Source: Linnemannia schmuckeri (lineage: Eukaryota; Mortierellomycota; Mortierellomycetes; Mortierellales; Mortierellaceae). Taken from it: a stretch of DNA of 64,000 bases. Positions 44,501-56,663 of the stretch are shown piece by piece. How positions within the stretch are numbered: position 1 is the first letter of the stretch; each line of letters opens with the position of its first letter. The DNA is taken from positions 1,240,001-1,304,000 of the forward strand of contig JANATG010000006.1 of assembly GCA_029449235.1 (NCBI GenBank), in the 5' to 3' direction. The translations under genes were made by a program, and so were the position numbers. Under the pieces are notes generated by a model that ran no database searches, had not been told where the DNA came from, and saw only the letters and a program-made list of their open reading frames with translations.

Positions 44501-45561
44501 GATGCAGTTTAAAAGTATTAAAGAAAGAAGGACATTACTTACTGTTGACCATGTCCATCAAGACTCATGGTGCTCACGACAGACTTTTGCTCTCCATTCT
44601 TCTTGGTTGATTTGGAAGAGTCTTGAGGAGGAAGGGTAGGCGAGCAAGGATCGGCATCCAAATTAGACCCCATCGAACTCGACTCCGTTGCTGCCTTGGA
44701 GTTGGTCCTCTTCTGTTTTGGCTTGGTCGAGCCCTGGTCCTTTGAGGCTCTCTTCTTGCTGGCAGTTGTTGGGGCCGAGGATGTGGATGGAGACGAGTAC
44801 GATCCAGTGGTGCCAGCGTTGGGAATAGATATTGTCGGCGCTGGAGGACGGCTCTTAGTTGCTTTACCAGCGGATTTTTGAGAAAGATCGGTAGCGGCAG
44901 CAGTATTTGCTCGTGGATCGGAAGTGGTCTTGGGATAGTAGTTGGACGACGACGAGGAGGAGGATGAACCCAAGTGAGGGTAAGCGTTGTAGCCAAAGGT
45001 TGTAGGAGAGGAGGGGCCTGGACTGAGACTCGAGAGACTTGTCATACTGCTAGCTGACATCCGGCGATCGGCGTGGAAGCCGCGAGGATCATGACGACTT
45101 GTGTCCATCATTTCGTCACCAGAGCCACCAGAAGAGGAGGAGCCATGGCCACGATGGTAATAGGGATCAGAGGGGTATGAGTACTGTTGTTGGTGGTGGT
45201 GTTTGGAGTGTGGAACAGGATGGTAAGGATGGGAATGTCGTTGTTGGTCAAGACGTTGTGTGGAAGGTGAAGTCTTGATATCGTTGTTGGGAGAGGAAGA
45301 GGTAGAAAGTCGAGTGCCCGCGGCGGTTTTGGCGATTAAGCTTTGAGCGCTATTGGTCTTCAGGAACAGGGCCTCGTCAACGACACAGTCAAGGTTATGA
45401 GTGACACACCGGGCACAATTCGGGGTTCCGGTACATCTCAGCTTCTTTTTACGACAGTTTGTGCAGGCTGTGCCGGCCTTCAACCGTTTCTGACGAGCAA
45501 CAGCGGCAGCTTGACTAGCCGCCACCGCCGCCTGACTAGCTTGATTAGTGTCCATGTTCAT
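41571..45561 (-). CDS. Zn2Cys6 fungal transcription factor with fungal-specific TF domain
   Basis: Four exons, 45561-44543, 44449-44385, 44292-43856 and 43742-41571; 1230 aa. The N-terminal zinc cluster is complete: C33, C36, C43, C49, C52 and C59 in CX2CX6CX5CX2CX6C, with the basic KRLKAG preceding. A Ser/His-rich disordered linker follows. The FHGSSSGFY motif (exon 2) introduces the fungal-specific transcription factor domain (about 385-650; LNLYFQFMYPFAPMF, STVQALLLMAHHQYATG, IAQDIGLHRQD, KRLWWSLYMADRLGSAILGRP), seen in XlnR/Xyr1- and Cat8-like regulators. The C-terminal third is Gln/Ser/Thr-rich with long Q runs, a typical activation region. It would act as a nuclear DNA-binding regulator of carbon or secondary metabolism genes, but targets cannot be inferred. 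The start is the first ATG of MNMDTNQ. A 3.8-kb gene-free region upstream may hold its control elements. Confidence 0.93.
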
Positions 45562-48500
45562 TGTTGGAAGAGGAGGAGAGGAAGGGTGCTATGTACAGGT
45601 TGAGAGAAACGATGAGTGTAGAGTGTGGAGTGTGGAGTTTGCTGGAGAGTCAAAAGAGAAATTATGTAAACAAGATCAAGTGCGCTTTTCAAGGTATAAT
45701 ACAGGTGAAGGTTAAGTGCAATCGATAGTGGGCATGTAGGGTATGAGAGGAAGGGTATCGCAAAGAGGAACTATGGGCAGTGAGAGGATGGCAACAAAAG
45801 ACCGGCGAGAGGAGTTGTAGAGGAGATCGACGAGACACTGTTGGGCAAAGGATGATCACGGAATAATAACCGACAGAGTAAAGGGAAAGGAAGGGAGTTG
45901 AATCCAAAAGAATGCTCAGTAAAAAGATACACAGAGACAGTTAGTCTAAGGAACAAGCAAATGCAACAAAAAATGAAAGCGGGAGCAATTGGAGAAAGAA
46001 GAAGAGGAAAGAGAAAGAAGATAAAGAGGATGGCAAAAGGAGGAGGGGGATGAGTTGTGGAGAAGGCGGCTAATAAGAACAGAAAAAAGAAGAGGTGGTC
46101 AAGGTTGGTGGTAGACGGACAACCATTAGGCCCAAACGACCATTTGTTATTATTTTTTCCCTTTTGGTTGTCCATTTTGTTCGTCGACACTTGTCTAAAC
46201 ATACAACACATACACACGCCTAATTCAACGCTTGTGAATCCCACATCTTGCCCACTTTCTTGCTGAATATGTTCGATCTCGCGAGATTGAATAGCGCGTT
46301 TCGATTCATTCGGCTCGCAAAGTGCTGAGGGTGCGCAAGCAATTTCGAAATCCACGAGCCGAGAGTTTAAAAAACAACAAAAAAAAGGGAGCAAAAAATC
46401 GATGTGGGAAGAGAAATAAAAAAAGCGTAATTTATGGTGAGCACACCCACAAGCACGCTCTATGCACATTATTTGGACACCTGGCCATGAGCAAGTGAAA
46501 GAGAAGCACAATTGGTCGTGCTCATCCTCTTCTCCAAGCTATTGGTATAGGACTTATATCACTTTCAATGAGGCCAAACTTCGACGCTGAAGGAGCAGCT
46601 CGTAATGGATTGAGTTTGTTTTTCAACGTCTTCTTGAAGAGAACAACCGTCCTCTCCAAAAAAAAAAAAAAAAAAAAAAAAGGAGGGCCATTTGGCTTCG
46701 TCCTTATCGCCCATGCTTCTTTTTCATGTTGTTCTCATAAATCAGCACGCTTGCTGGCGTTGGTTTTCTGTATTTATCAATGCTAAAAGAGAGAAGGAAA
46801 GGGAGTAGAATAGACACATAGACCTAAGCTGAATGATGGCTAATTCTATGAATTTACACCTGAAGACCAAGTTCCCAGCACCTACTCCATCCTCCTCCCA
46901 TCCCGAAGAGAAAAAGATTCAAAAAAAAAGTCTGGGCGTCCATTAGCAACATCTTCCCCTTCATCCCTTGTTACCCCTAGCCAAAATAACAACCATCTAG
47001 AAATGTCTTTCTTCCAAAGAACTATTTTCCTTTCTTTACAACTCTTGGGTCAGGTACTTCTGAAATAGCCGTTGTTTTTTGTCGTTTATTGTTGCTCTTG
47101 TTTGTTCGCGATGATCACATCCTAAGAACATGGACTTCTGTCGAATAGAAAAGGACAGCAACGCCCAATCTTTTCCTCCCAACCGAATGCATAGAACCGA
47201 AATAATGAAACAGGAAAATAGACAAGCTTGACTAACTCTGCCTCCAGAAGGGCTCAGAAGTATGCAACGGCAGCGGATAACGAAAAACAAGAGGGTCACT
47301 GTGTTCTTCATTGGGCTTATTTGTTTGTTTGTTTGTTTATGCTTCAAATCATCACTGACAGCCGGATCCGGTCACTACTACTGCTGCAGCTGCTCGGCAC
47401 ACCTCACTGTATTTCCCATGTACTGTACGTCGACCCGTCAGGGTTCAATATGGAATGCCAAGCACTCAACATCATCATCCATGTATCCAGTGAACCCAAA
47501 AAAAATCCCCCACCCCACCAATGTGATCCCCTCGTCAGTACCCTTTTTTGCTCTTGCTCCTTTTTCCATTTTTTATTTTCTTCACCTCCACATGTAATAC
47601 TCAGAGTCTCAAGACAAAAGACGTCTAGCACCAAAGCAACTTGACAGACCAGAGTAATTGTTATTGCCACGCTTTCAAGCTCCTTACTCTCTCATCTGCA
47701 AATGCAGTTGATGGGGGAAAGGGGCGAGCGTATATGTGCAAATTATGTGTGCTTGTGAGTGTGTGTGGTATGGAGGTGGAAGGCGGCGATAAAAGTTAGA
47801 CCCAAATCCACCCCTTCTCCATCTCTTTCTTCTCCTTTACTCCTTCCCCAAAAGACCAATACCTCATCTCAGCCAACCCCTGACTTTTTTCTTTCACATG
47901 TTGAATTTGAGTTGCCAACCCTTTTTCTTTTCTTTCATCCCTCCTCTAAACGATGGCAGTGAAGTCGGTCATTCGTAGCACAAAAAGCAAAACAATCAAC
48001 AAAGGGAAAGCCTATACCCAACTCAGGAGAATGCCAATATGAAAAGCTTCCCTCTGGAATAATTTCTCCTTCACTCTATTTATCCTCCACTCCACTACTC
48101 AAAAGGCGCCCATGAGAGCTCTCAATGTCCGCTTTATATTTCCTCTCCACTGCACACCACACTCAGTGTTGTACGAAATTGCTTCTTGTTATCATTGCTA
48201 AACGAGCTACGCCGTATTTTGCTTGTTGCCCCAGCATTTAAAGTAGACCTAGCCTCTTTATCATCCCATGCCCCAAGCTCAAGCACTCTTTCTTTTCCCA
48301 ATGGCTCTGAGATCGTTCTATCCGCTTTGGCTCAACTCCTTATCGGCCAAGCGTGGTATGGCTGACAGGTTTTCATAAAACCGCTTTTCGTTAAAGTTTG
48401 ATTCGGGAGTCATCAAAATATCAAAAGCTAGCGCTCGCTCTACATCACAGTTCTTTTCGCACTCTGGTCGATACTCCTTTCACTTTACCCTTATTATACA

Positions 48501-49349
48501 CGTCCCATGAAAGGAAATAAATGAATGAAATCAGCCTTTGCTTCATTTATGGTCTGTTTTGTGTTGCCGCTATAGATATTCATATAGCAACAATCGGGTG
48601 AGAGTAAAATAACTAAAGATAATAGAAAGTCAGCACATTCGAGAAAATAAAACGCGACCAAAAAAGTCAAAAGCCAATTTGAAATTTTACCCACTCCACA
48701 TTTCGCACCCGCCCCTGTTTTTCTTTCATTACTTTATTTCCCCACAACTATGCCTTCCGAGATGAGTAAATAGGACAGAGAAAAAAAGATTGACGACTCC
48801 AAGGGAGTTCTTCGCAAGACGAAAGCAGTATTTAGCTTTTTGTGAGAAACTTCGCAACAATACCCATCACGACCGCTCATTGCAAGATCAAAGAAACGGT
48901 CAGCTAGGTCATCGTCTGATTCTTTCTTTCGATATTGACGACGAACGAATGAGCGAATGAACGGCCTTTACGAGCGAGAATGCCATGAACGTCTTCAAGT
49001 CAAATGATCATGCGATAAATCATATTGTATTAAGGACGCGAGAAAAATAAACAAAAGTAAAGGTGCTCGGGTAATATGCTATTAAGAAATGATTTGAAAT
49101 GCCTAGATGCGTGTAGATAGGAAAAAAGCGGTTGAATAGATGCCGAAAAATACAAAAAAGATTAGGTGGTTTGTAAGAAGCGATGCAAATGTGTGGGAAG
49201 GGGAGGTTTGTGCGAGAAGACGAGAAGAGGAGGTGGAGGGAAGACTAATTTTCTCTCTTTTGACTAGTGAAAAACAAGGAGAGGTCACCATTCGCCGGAG
49301 TGCGTATGCGTGGGCGCGAATTATTCTTTTGAGAGTAAAAAATGTTGCT
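45562..49349. other. Long gene-free interval upstream of the Zn2Cys6 gene
   Basis: About 3.8 kb with no frame showing family similarity or coding-like composition. It contains A-runs (about 46659-46681), purine-rich DNA near 45590-46080 and several reverse/forward GAA/TTC-like stretches. No tRNA B box or repeat family seen. Probably extended promoter and leader of the transcription factor, plus the 3' flank of the chitin deacetylase gene. Confidence 0.5.
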
Positions 49350-50774
49350 TTAGAGTAATGCCAACCCAGTAGCGACAAAGACAGAGCCCAAAACAATGCC
49401 TGATGACCAAACAGCCGCCCCCGCCGCCTTCCTTAGGCCAATCGCCGCATTGTGACGATGATCCAGATCCAGTCCGGTGCCTGTATCCTGTGCGATGAGA
49501 TTGACGGGTGCTGGAGGTCGTGGTGGAGGAGTGTTGATGGGAGGAGAAACCACTGCCGTGTTGCTGGCTACGCCATAAGGTGAGGCGTCATGAAGACAAT
49601 CGGCAACACTCATGATCTGGAGGTTATGCTCCTTGCCAAAGGGAATCAGCGTCTTTGCAATGTTCACGGTTTGGGAAGTAAGGTCATGCTCGAGCGAGAT
49701 GAAGCCCTTGGTGTTGTTAGCGGCATTAGTGGTGTAAGCAGCTATTGACTTTTGCAGGTGAGTGACTACTGCAGAGCTGGAAACTTGAGGAACTGTTGCA
49801 TAGTAGGCAAGAGATTAGAAGATAGTGTTCTATGGTTAAATTACTTTAACATAAGGGTCTTTGCATTCAATCTTTGGGGAAAAAGAGGAGAGGGAGGCGT
49901 CCATCAGCAAAGTAGAAACAAAGGGTGAAAGGAAATCACCTACTCTTCCAGTCGTTCGAGTCGAAGGTGTCTCCACCCCAATTGACAACCGTGTAGCCGA
50001 GCTTTTTAAGGACAAAACGGACACGGTTGTCGACATCTCCGTAAGGGGGTCGCATGTAACGAACTCGAAGACCTGTCGCATCCAGAATGGCCTTCTCCGT
50101 CCACTTGATTTCGGCCACAATTTGCTCGTTCGTCAATGTCGTCAATGCACGGTGGGACCAACTATATAAATCCGTCAAAACAGAACAATTAACAGAGAAG
50201 AGTTAGCCAGAAAAAAATGCGGAAAGAGGAACGTACTTGATCATCGAGTAGTAACAGCAATCAATTCTTACGTATGGGATGCCAGGTGGTGTCCGGCGGC
50301 AGCCTCTTTCACAACCATGTCTGGATACTGAACAACATTAGCGCCAATCAAGAAGAAGGTCGCCTTAACCTGCTGCTGATCCAAGAACGCCAAGAGCTCT
50401 GGAGTCGCCGGTGTTGGGCCATCATCAAACGTCAGGCCCCAGACATTCTTGTCCGGGCACTCGACCACGTCGTCGTTTGCGCAGTTCTCGCAGGTCCAAT
50501 AACAGACTCCTGGGTCGAGCTTGGCAGGGCAGTCTGGTGGCTCACCCACATTCACGGGGATTGACGGTGCGCCTTTCAGATCAATTTCAGCAAGCCACTG
50601 TTGCACCTGAGGGTGAGTGACTGAGGGCACAACTGAGGATGGAGGGAAATCTGCTTTGTTGATTGCTGCGGTCGTGAGAGGGGTGGTGCTGGCGAGGAAA
50701 CAGACAAATGCTGTGTATAGAAGAATAGGTGAGAATCTCCTTGGATTGCTGTTAGAGAAATGTGAAGGTGTCAT
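49350..50774 (-). CDS. Chitin deacetylase (polysaccharide deacetylase, CE4), probably GPI-anchored
   Basis: Three exons, 50774-50272, 50161-49944 and 49792-49350; 387 aa. CE4 enzymes remove acetyl groups from chitin to give chitosan, a main wall polymer of Mucoromycota. A signal peptide covers about residues 1-36 (LLYTAFVCFLASTTPLTTAA). All metal and catalytic motifs are visible: TFDDGP (115-120), H167-T-W-S-H171 split by intron 1, RPPYG (205-209), the NWGGDTFDSNDW segment, and ISLEHD (motif 5) in exon 3. A Cys-rich stretch before the catalytic domain (CYWTCENCANDDVVECPDKN) matches fungal CDAs. After the domain, a Pro/Ser linker and a C-terminal hydrophobic tail (VWSSGIVLGSVFVATGLALL) suggest GPI attachment to plasma membrane or wall. 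An active enzyme is expected. Confidence 0.94.
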
Positions 50775-53228
50775 ATTCGAAGATGTCCACCAAGGTTATT
50801 GGCTGACGAAGTTGAAGTATGTGTGTCGCTCGTTGATCGAATGTTGATGGTGGAAAATGTAAGACAAGGAAAACAAAGATGAAAAAGGCTGAGGATGAGT
50901 ATGAAGAGTGATAGCAACAACTCAGAGAGTGAACACAGAGATTGTGCCTGAGATGAATGCAATGCAGAACGAAAAAACCAAAAAAAAAAAAAAAAAAAGG
51001 AAGGTTAAAAAAACCTTTGAAGAAAGAGAGCAAGAAGTACTCTTTGGCGAGATATATATTTTCTGTGGCACCTTGAATGGCAAGAGAAGGAAGGGTATCC
51101 CGATGATGGGAGCATCGTCTGTCCGTAGCTGCTCTCCTTCTTTGGTTGGCACAATCCAGTCAGCATTCAATTAGGGGAAGACACAATGCGAGTGAGCGAT
51201 GCAAAGTATATGTTGAGTAAGAAACATGGTTGTTTGGTGAAAAAGGAGTTTTCACCTGTTTTGCCTTCTTCGGTTAGTGCGAAAATGTCTAATGGGCGTT
51301 TACGTTTTTCTCATGAGTAAAGTGCTGCAATCACCGTATGGACAAAGGCAAAAAGGAGAGACAGGCGCCCATTGGGGATGCTACCTCATGAAAGCCAAGG
51401 AGAGTTTTTATGTTTCTTTTGGCTGTATCTAGTTTAAGAACGAGCTGGAATAAGCTAAGCAGAGTCCTTTTTTCCCTGTCAACACGACTGATTCTTGATG
51501 CGGAGGCACGGACCACACCGCCCATCTGTGTGAGTATCGTGTGCTCGAAACAAGCTTTTTCTGGGTGTCTTCCTTGTCCTACTTGGATGTCCAGACAACA
51601 CGGAGACATGCGACGAGAAAAGGAGTACAGTCAGTCTCATGAATCATTATCACTCGACACTTGACAACAGCTTGTTCTTTATTTTTCAAGGGGATGCACA
51701 TAAAAGAGCTCTTGAAAAGAAGCCCTTTCAGCCTTTCTGTCTTTTCTTTCCATTTTGTAAAACTAAGAAAACAAAAAAAAAAAGGACTCTTGGGAGACTT
51801 CTTTCCTTCATCCCTGAACTCGCAAGAACAAAAGAAACATTGGCATATCATGTTCAATTGATATAAAAACAAAATGCTCGACCCTTGACATATTCATTTT
51901 GTAATTTTTTGTTTTGTTTTTGAAGAGGGAGGGAACCGGCCTCGGGAACCTGACGATCGTCCATACCGATTCGACCTAACGTCTCTCCATCTGTATAAAG
52001 TTCTTTCTCCATCTTTCTTACAAACCGCTAGCACGAGAAACTGGGAACCTATCTTTTTTTTTTTTTTTTTTACAAGATTGCCATTGCACACCCCTTATGA
52101 TCTTTCATCTTTTTGGCAATGATGGAAAGATCATTCTACTGCAAGGTTTGACAGTGCAAAGTAGCCTTGCTAACCCTCTGCTGAGCGAACAAAGGAAAAT
52201 CACGGATGATATCCTCTCATGATATTTTTGAAACTTCCATCTCCTGGAGCCTTGGACATGGAGTGTGGAGAAAAAGAAGCAAGTCAATGCCTGTTATATT
52301 TCTCCACAAAAACCTGTCCGTTGAAATTGAGTTCAAGAAGATGCTGCTACTGTCACGGAGGTGGAAATACACAAAAAAATATGGAGCGCGTCTTCGACCA
52401 TGCTCAACTATGTTTGCTCCACTTCTCGCTCCAAAACCATCCACAACGAGGACCGATTTGAGGCCAGGACTTTACAGGAACTCAACACTGACTTTTCGGT
52501 CATGGCTGCCGACAGAACCTGTACTTTTGATGTCGACTTTTGTTTGGGCCCGTTGTTGGTAGAGAGACGTAGGACACTGGGGAAGAAGGATGGTGAGAAG
52601 GTGTTTAAGCGGATGGCGTTTGAGAGTTTTCATTATAGGGACTGTCTTCTTCAGATTGCGATGCATATCGATCGTGGGGTGGAGTATACGTAGAGCAGGT
52701 TGGGGATGCGGAGGAGAATGATTGGGACGAATATGTTCCCTTTATCTCTCGTCGGCCTTTTGTCGTACCCACCACTGCCGATAGCAACGAGAGCATAGAG
52801 GATACGACAACTCTAAGAATACAGACAATAAGGAAAGCGCCGACGATTTCAGAACGCCGACAGCAAAGAAAACGCTGACAATGCCGACAACGCCAGAACA
52901 CAGAGAACGATGATCCACAACCCTTCAATGACAACGGGGACAGCGCGAGCAACGTGGATAACGCATTGACCACAGCCACCAACACCGGAGACAGCACAAT
53001 CACCAAACGCGACACCACCTCCTCTCATGCATCCACAAAAGAAACCATCATCCAAAAATCCTAACAACCCAATCCTAAACCCCATACACACTCCACACCC
53101 GCGGCATCTTCGCCATCCTCCCCACCCCAGCAAGCATGCAAAAGCCCGTCTCCGCATTATCAGAGACCTGTACCGATACAACTTTGTGACGGATGTCAAA
53201 CGTGTGAAGAAAAAAAAGTGCCAGTTAT
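50775..53228. other. Intergenic region with a broken gene
   Basis: About 2.5 kb between the chitin deacetylase start and the CTNNBL1 stop. It holds A-runs (50978-50998) and a T-run (about 52051-52070), plus the damaged plus-strand frame at 52361-53064. Otherwise no coding signal. Confidence 0.5.
52361..53064 (+). pseudogene. Broken unidentified coding region with Asp/Asn/Thr-rich tail
   Basis: The first frame (52361-52693) reads like real protein from about residue 30 on (LQELNTDFSVMAADRTC, FDVDFCLGPLLVERRR, VFKRMAFESFHYRDCLL) and stops at TAG. The adjacent frame continues immediately with protein-like sequence (VGDAEENDWDEYVPFISRR), has one in-frame TGA at 52876-52878, and then reads on as an Asp/Asn/Thr-rich tail (ENDDPQPFNDNGDS...) to a TAA at 53062-53064. 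One frame change near 52680 plus one nonsense codon indicates a decayed gene. I recognise no family. Its 3' end faces the CTNNBL1 stop 165 bp away. An alternative is an intact gene with an unusual intron, but no good splice pair spans the break. Confidence 0.4.
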
Positions 53229-53233
53229 TTATT
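53228..53233 (-). promoter_or_regulatory. AATAAA overlapping the CTNNBL1 stop codon
   Basis: The last codons CAA TAA AT contain AATAAA on the coding strand. If this is the real signal, the 3' UTR is only about 10-30 nt long. Confidence 0.35.
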
Positions 53234-55906
53234 GGTTGAGCAAAGAAAGCATGTATTGAACAGACTCCTTCGCCTCAAGTGCCTCAAGCGCCGCCTCTTC
53301 CTCCTCCGTCGGCTCCTCGGCGCTGCTGCTGTTCCGAATCTCGCCCTCCTCTTCCTCCTTTGCCTTCCCCTTCCCCTTCGTTCCTGCCATGATGACCTCA
53401 GAGGCCGTACCAGATCCAGACTGCGCCAACAACTTTGTCCGTGCAACTTCTGCCAACGCAGTATCAACGTCCAATCCATCCAAATACTCCTGCAAGTTCT
53501 CCCGAATGTCATCCAAAGACTGCCCCCTCCGGTTCAACAACGTTTTAACTCTCAACTTCATCTCACTCTCCTTCTCGCCTCTCTCAACCGCCTCGTCTAG
53601 ATCTAAGTTTTCGGCGCACAGGTGCGCAATAATCAGATCTATCTGTTGCATCACATAGAGACCCGTCTCCAGACGCTGTAATGCCCTCACTGACTCCTCC
53701 TCTTCAATCTCTTCCTGCGTCAGTTCGAGCTCCTTGTTTTCTTGCTCAATTTTCTCGTCCAGCGCCTTGACGCGCGCCTCGTATCCTTCGCGGAGATCCA
53801 AGAGACGTTCGAGCTTTGCATAGTCATCTTCGACAAATTTTCGAACAACGCGGAGACGATGACCTGATTCCAGAGGCAAGTTCCTGACAAGCGACGCCAT
53901 AATCCCGATCAAATGCTCTTCCTCCTCCACCTCTGAAAATGACTTGTACGCCTTCTTCAGCTTTTCAATACCCTACAAGCGATGAAAGAAGAAAATAAAA
54001 GTTAGCATCGTTACAGAACCTTACAAGAACCAACACACCACTAATGACATAAATATGCAAAAATACAACTTACGTTTCGAGAAAAGATAGAGAATAAGGT
54101 CTTGAGACCCATGATTTCAACAAAGCGCAGACAGTTGGCAGTGCCGGCCTTGGTTGACATGGCATAGTTCAGGACCTTGACAGCTCGAATACGGGCCATC
54201 TTTTTCTCCTTGATCATGATGACCATCAACTCAATGCCTTCACCCTCCAAGAACAAACGCTTGTTCTCCTTTTCTGCAAGTGCTGAGCACAGTCCATCAA
54301 ATAGGTTCTCTAACAACTCAATCTCGTCGTCGTCCTTAGGGTCCTTACGTTTGTACGCCGCCAACAGCTGCAACAGGTCGTCGATGCCGCCCAGCTCACC
54401 CAACTTTTTTCTATTTGCTGTAAACATGACAATGTGAAAAAAGAAATGAAATGATTGTGAGTAAATCTGGTAATTAACAACGTACGCATAACATAATATA
54501 AATATAGAATGTGCTCTGCAAACGATGTACCTGAACTGCTCTGCAAAAGAATAGCCAGAAGCTCGCTGCAGTATTGCTTGTTGGAATCAAACACCTTGAC
54601 CTTGAGCCGCTTCATCATCCATGGCAACAAATCGCTCTTGGAAACAATCGTCTCTGCCAACGCAACCTCAGTCGAAGTTAGGTTCTCAAAGATGGCCAGC
54701 GTGTTGAACACTCCCTGACGATCATTGGTCTCTTCCTCGTCCAGTCTGCCCAAGTTCTGAACCAACAGATCTAAAAGTCCCTGATCAATCAGTCCATGAA
54801 CAAAGACCTTCATACCAGCCTCGCCTTCACTTCCTGCAACCTCCTGATCTTCTTCCAGTCCGACGCTCAGCACTTCCTCGTCCGTGAGTTCCTTCAACAG
54901 TTCAATGGCGTCGATTGCAATATCAGGGTTCTCGTGTGTCAAGAGTGAGAGAATCGAGGAAATGGTGTTCAACTCCACGAGAACAGGGTAGTGATGAGGC
55001 GCCTGTGTCATGGCCATCATCCGCTTGATTTCTTCGTCCAAATCTGCCTCTGACTCCATGAACCTATTGAAAGCGGAGCAAACAATTAGTCACTGTGAGA
55101 CTTCATTGATGGTAGTCTCCTCGCAAATGTCATAGCAAAGGCATTCCGTTTACTCTTACTTTGTCGGGTCGTCAGGGTACTTGACGCGCATCTCCTGGTT
55201 CTTGTTAATAGCTTTTTCAAACTTGAGGATCATTTTTCGAACTGCCGACAAATCAAAGCGCTCCTAAGACGTGGAAAAATAAGAGTAAAAGTTGCTGCTT
55301 AATGCTCCAGTTTTCGATACTGCTTCTGTGATACTGTGTCGATCGTGTTCGCAAAAAATGCAGACCCTGTCGGCAAAGTAGCGGTGTTTACCTCCTCGGG
55401 GTCAATGTCATCGACATAGTCAAGAATATCCTTCTGGTCGCTTGTCAGACCATCGCCAAAGAAGCGGTCATCCTCATCTTCTTCCTCCGGATTCGCGACT
55501 CCCTCAAACTGATCTCTGACACCATCTTCAGCATCCTCCTCCATGGTCACAGTTCTCCGTTTGGCCGAGGAGGAACTTCCCTCGCCTTGGGAACCGACTT
55601 CAAAAGTGCGTCCTGTGAGTTCCTCATAACTGGCGTGACGTGCGTTCTTCCTGTAGAGCTCGTCAGGCGATATCAATTTGCGTTTAACGCCTCCTTTTGA
55701 TGTTGGAGCCGTTGGTGCCTATTGGTTCCGGCAAGGAGAAGACAATAAATAGGGGCGTGGAGCGTAAATGAGCGATGCTTAAATGACCTTGAGTGGAGAC
55801 CAAGCTGATTGAAATTTCTCTGGTATGAAATGAGGGGTGTCCTTCTTCCTTGAGTATGATGCAAGCCTAGTCCTGTTTTTACCTTGAAGATGCTGTCGAT
55901 ATCCAT
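53229..55906 (-). CDS. CTNNBL1: Beta-catenin-like protein 1 (CTNNBL1), spliceosome-associated
   Basis: Six exons (55906-55883, 55718-55392, 55263-55160, 55063-54531, 54417-54074, 53972-53229), 691 aa. CTNNBL1 is an ARM-repeat protein of the Prp19/CDC5L spliceosome complex. Exon 1 is a microexon of eight codons (MDIDSIFK), a common N-terminus in the family. A bipartite basic/acidic N-terminal region follows (KGGVKRK, then EEEDEDDRFFGDGL). Conserved ARM core segments include YPDDPTKFMESEADLDEEIKRM, ILSLLTHENPDIAIDAIELL and LGELGGIDDLLQLL. Later come FVEIMGLKTLFSIF, SLVRNLPLESGHRLRVVRKF and the coiled region rich in Glu, then ETGLYVMQQIDLIIAHLC. The C-terminus has a low-complexity Glu/Ala insert absent from animal proteins before LEAKESVQYMLSLLNQ. 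The stop codon overlaps AATAAA (53228-53233 on the minus strand). Confidence 0.94.
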
Positions 55907-56136
55907 GCTGGCTGTTCCTGTTCGTCAGGGTGTGTTGTTTGGTTGTATTGGAAGTTCCATGCAAGCAGCATCACTACTGTTCAAGTTGATCGCGCAACGA
56001 ACCAAGGTGTGGCTGAGCCACCGTCTATGAACCCAAGCCAGTCACATTGAGTAAAAAAAAAAAAACGCCCAAAATACACATATTGGTTATCAAATGTGCT
56101 TCAGGCAACGAGGAGTGTGTGCGGTTTCTTTCTTTT

Positions 56137-56142
56137 TTTATT
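56137..56142 (-). promoter_or_regulatory. Poly(A) signal of DPH3
   Basis: AATAAA on the minus strand about 40 bp past the DPH3 stop. Confidence 0.45.
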
Positions 56143-56180
56143 ACTCGGAGTCGAAGGGAGGGGTCAATGGATAGAATCAT

Positions 56181-56663
56181 TTAAGCAGCGATGGGCTCGG
56201 GGAGGGCCTCAGTCAATGCAGTCATCGTAAACGTCGACTCCTCGTCGTCCCCGTCCGCAAAATCATCAGGGTCGTAGATGACCCTGATCAAAAGCGAACA
56301 GCTCGGGCACCGAGCAATATCCTCGCCATCCTGAAGCTCCTCCTTGGTGATCTGAAATCGATCACCGCACGGACAAGGGTAAAAGTAAATATCCTCATCC
56401 TCGTCGTATTCAAAGTCCTATATTCGTTGAAGGTATGTTATGAACACTGATTAGCGAGGTGTAGTCTTGACAGGGAAGAGGGGGATAAGGAACGGTGCTT
56501 CAAAGTGCTCCGGTTGTAACCCAAGCCAAGCTTTGTAATGTTTGCTGTAGAGCAATATCCTATATATGTGTCTTATGAAAGTGGTCTATGTCCTGAAAGT
56601 AAACAAAAGAGAGAAGAATGAAGGACTTGCCTCGATTTCAATCTCGTCGTAAAAGGATGTCAT
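56181..56663 (-). CDS. DPH3: Diphthamide biosynthesis protein 3 (DPH3/Kti11), CSL zinc finger
   Basis: Two exons, 56663-56631 and 56417-56181, 89 aa, close to yeast Kti11 (82 aa). DPH3 is an electron donor for the Dph1-Dph2 radical enzyme in diphthamide synthesis on eEF2 and also serves Elongator-dependent tRNA wobble modification. The start MTSFYDEIEIE and the exon 2 beginning DFEYDEDEDIYFYPCPCGDRF are diagnostic. The metal ligands are C26, C28, C48 and C51 (CPC...CPSC). An acidic, Thr-containing tail extends past the usual end (DDFADGDDEE). The frame is maintained only by a 213-nt intron with a GC donor (GAG|GCAAGT) and TATAG acceptor. No GT donor at this place restores the conserved IEIE-DFEYDE junction. 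Confidence 0.93.

Noticed and set aside
45771..46511. 246-codon minus-strand frame upstream of the transcription factor
   Set aside because: Phe/Leu/Ser-rich composition from a purine-rich strand, no conserved motif; probably leader or intergenic DNA.
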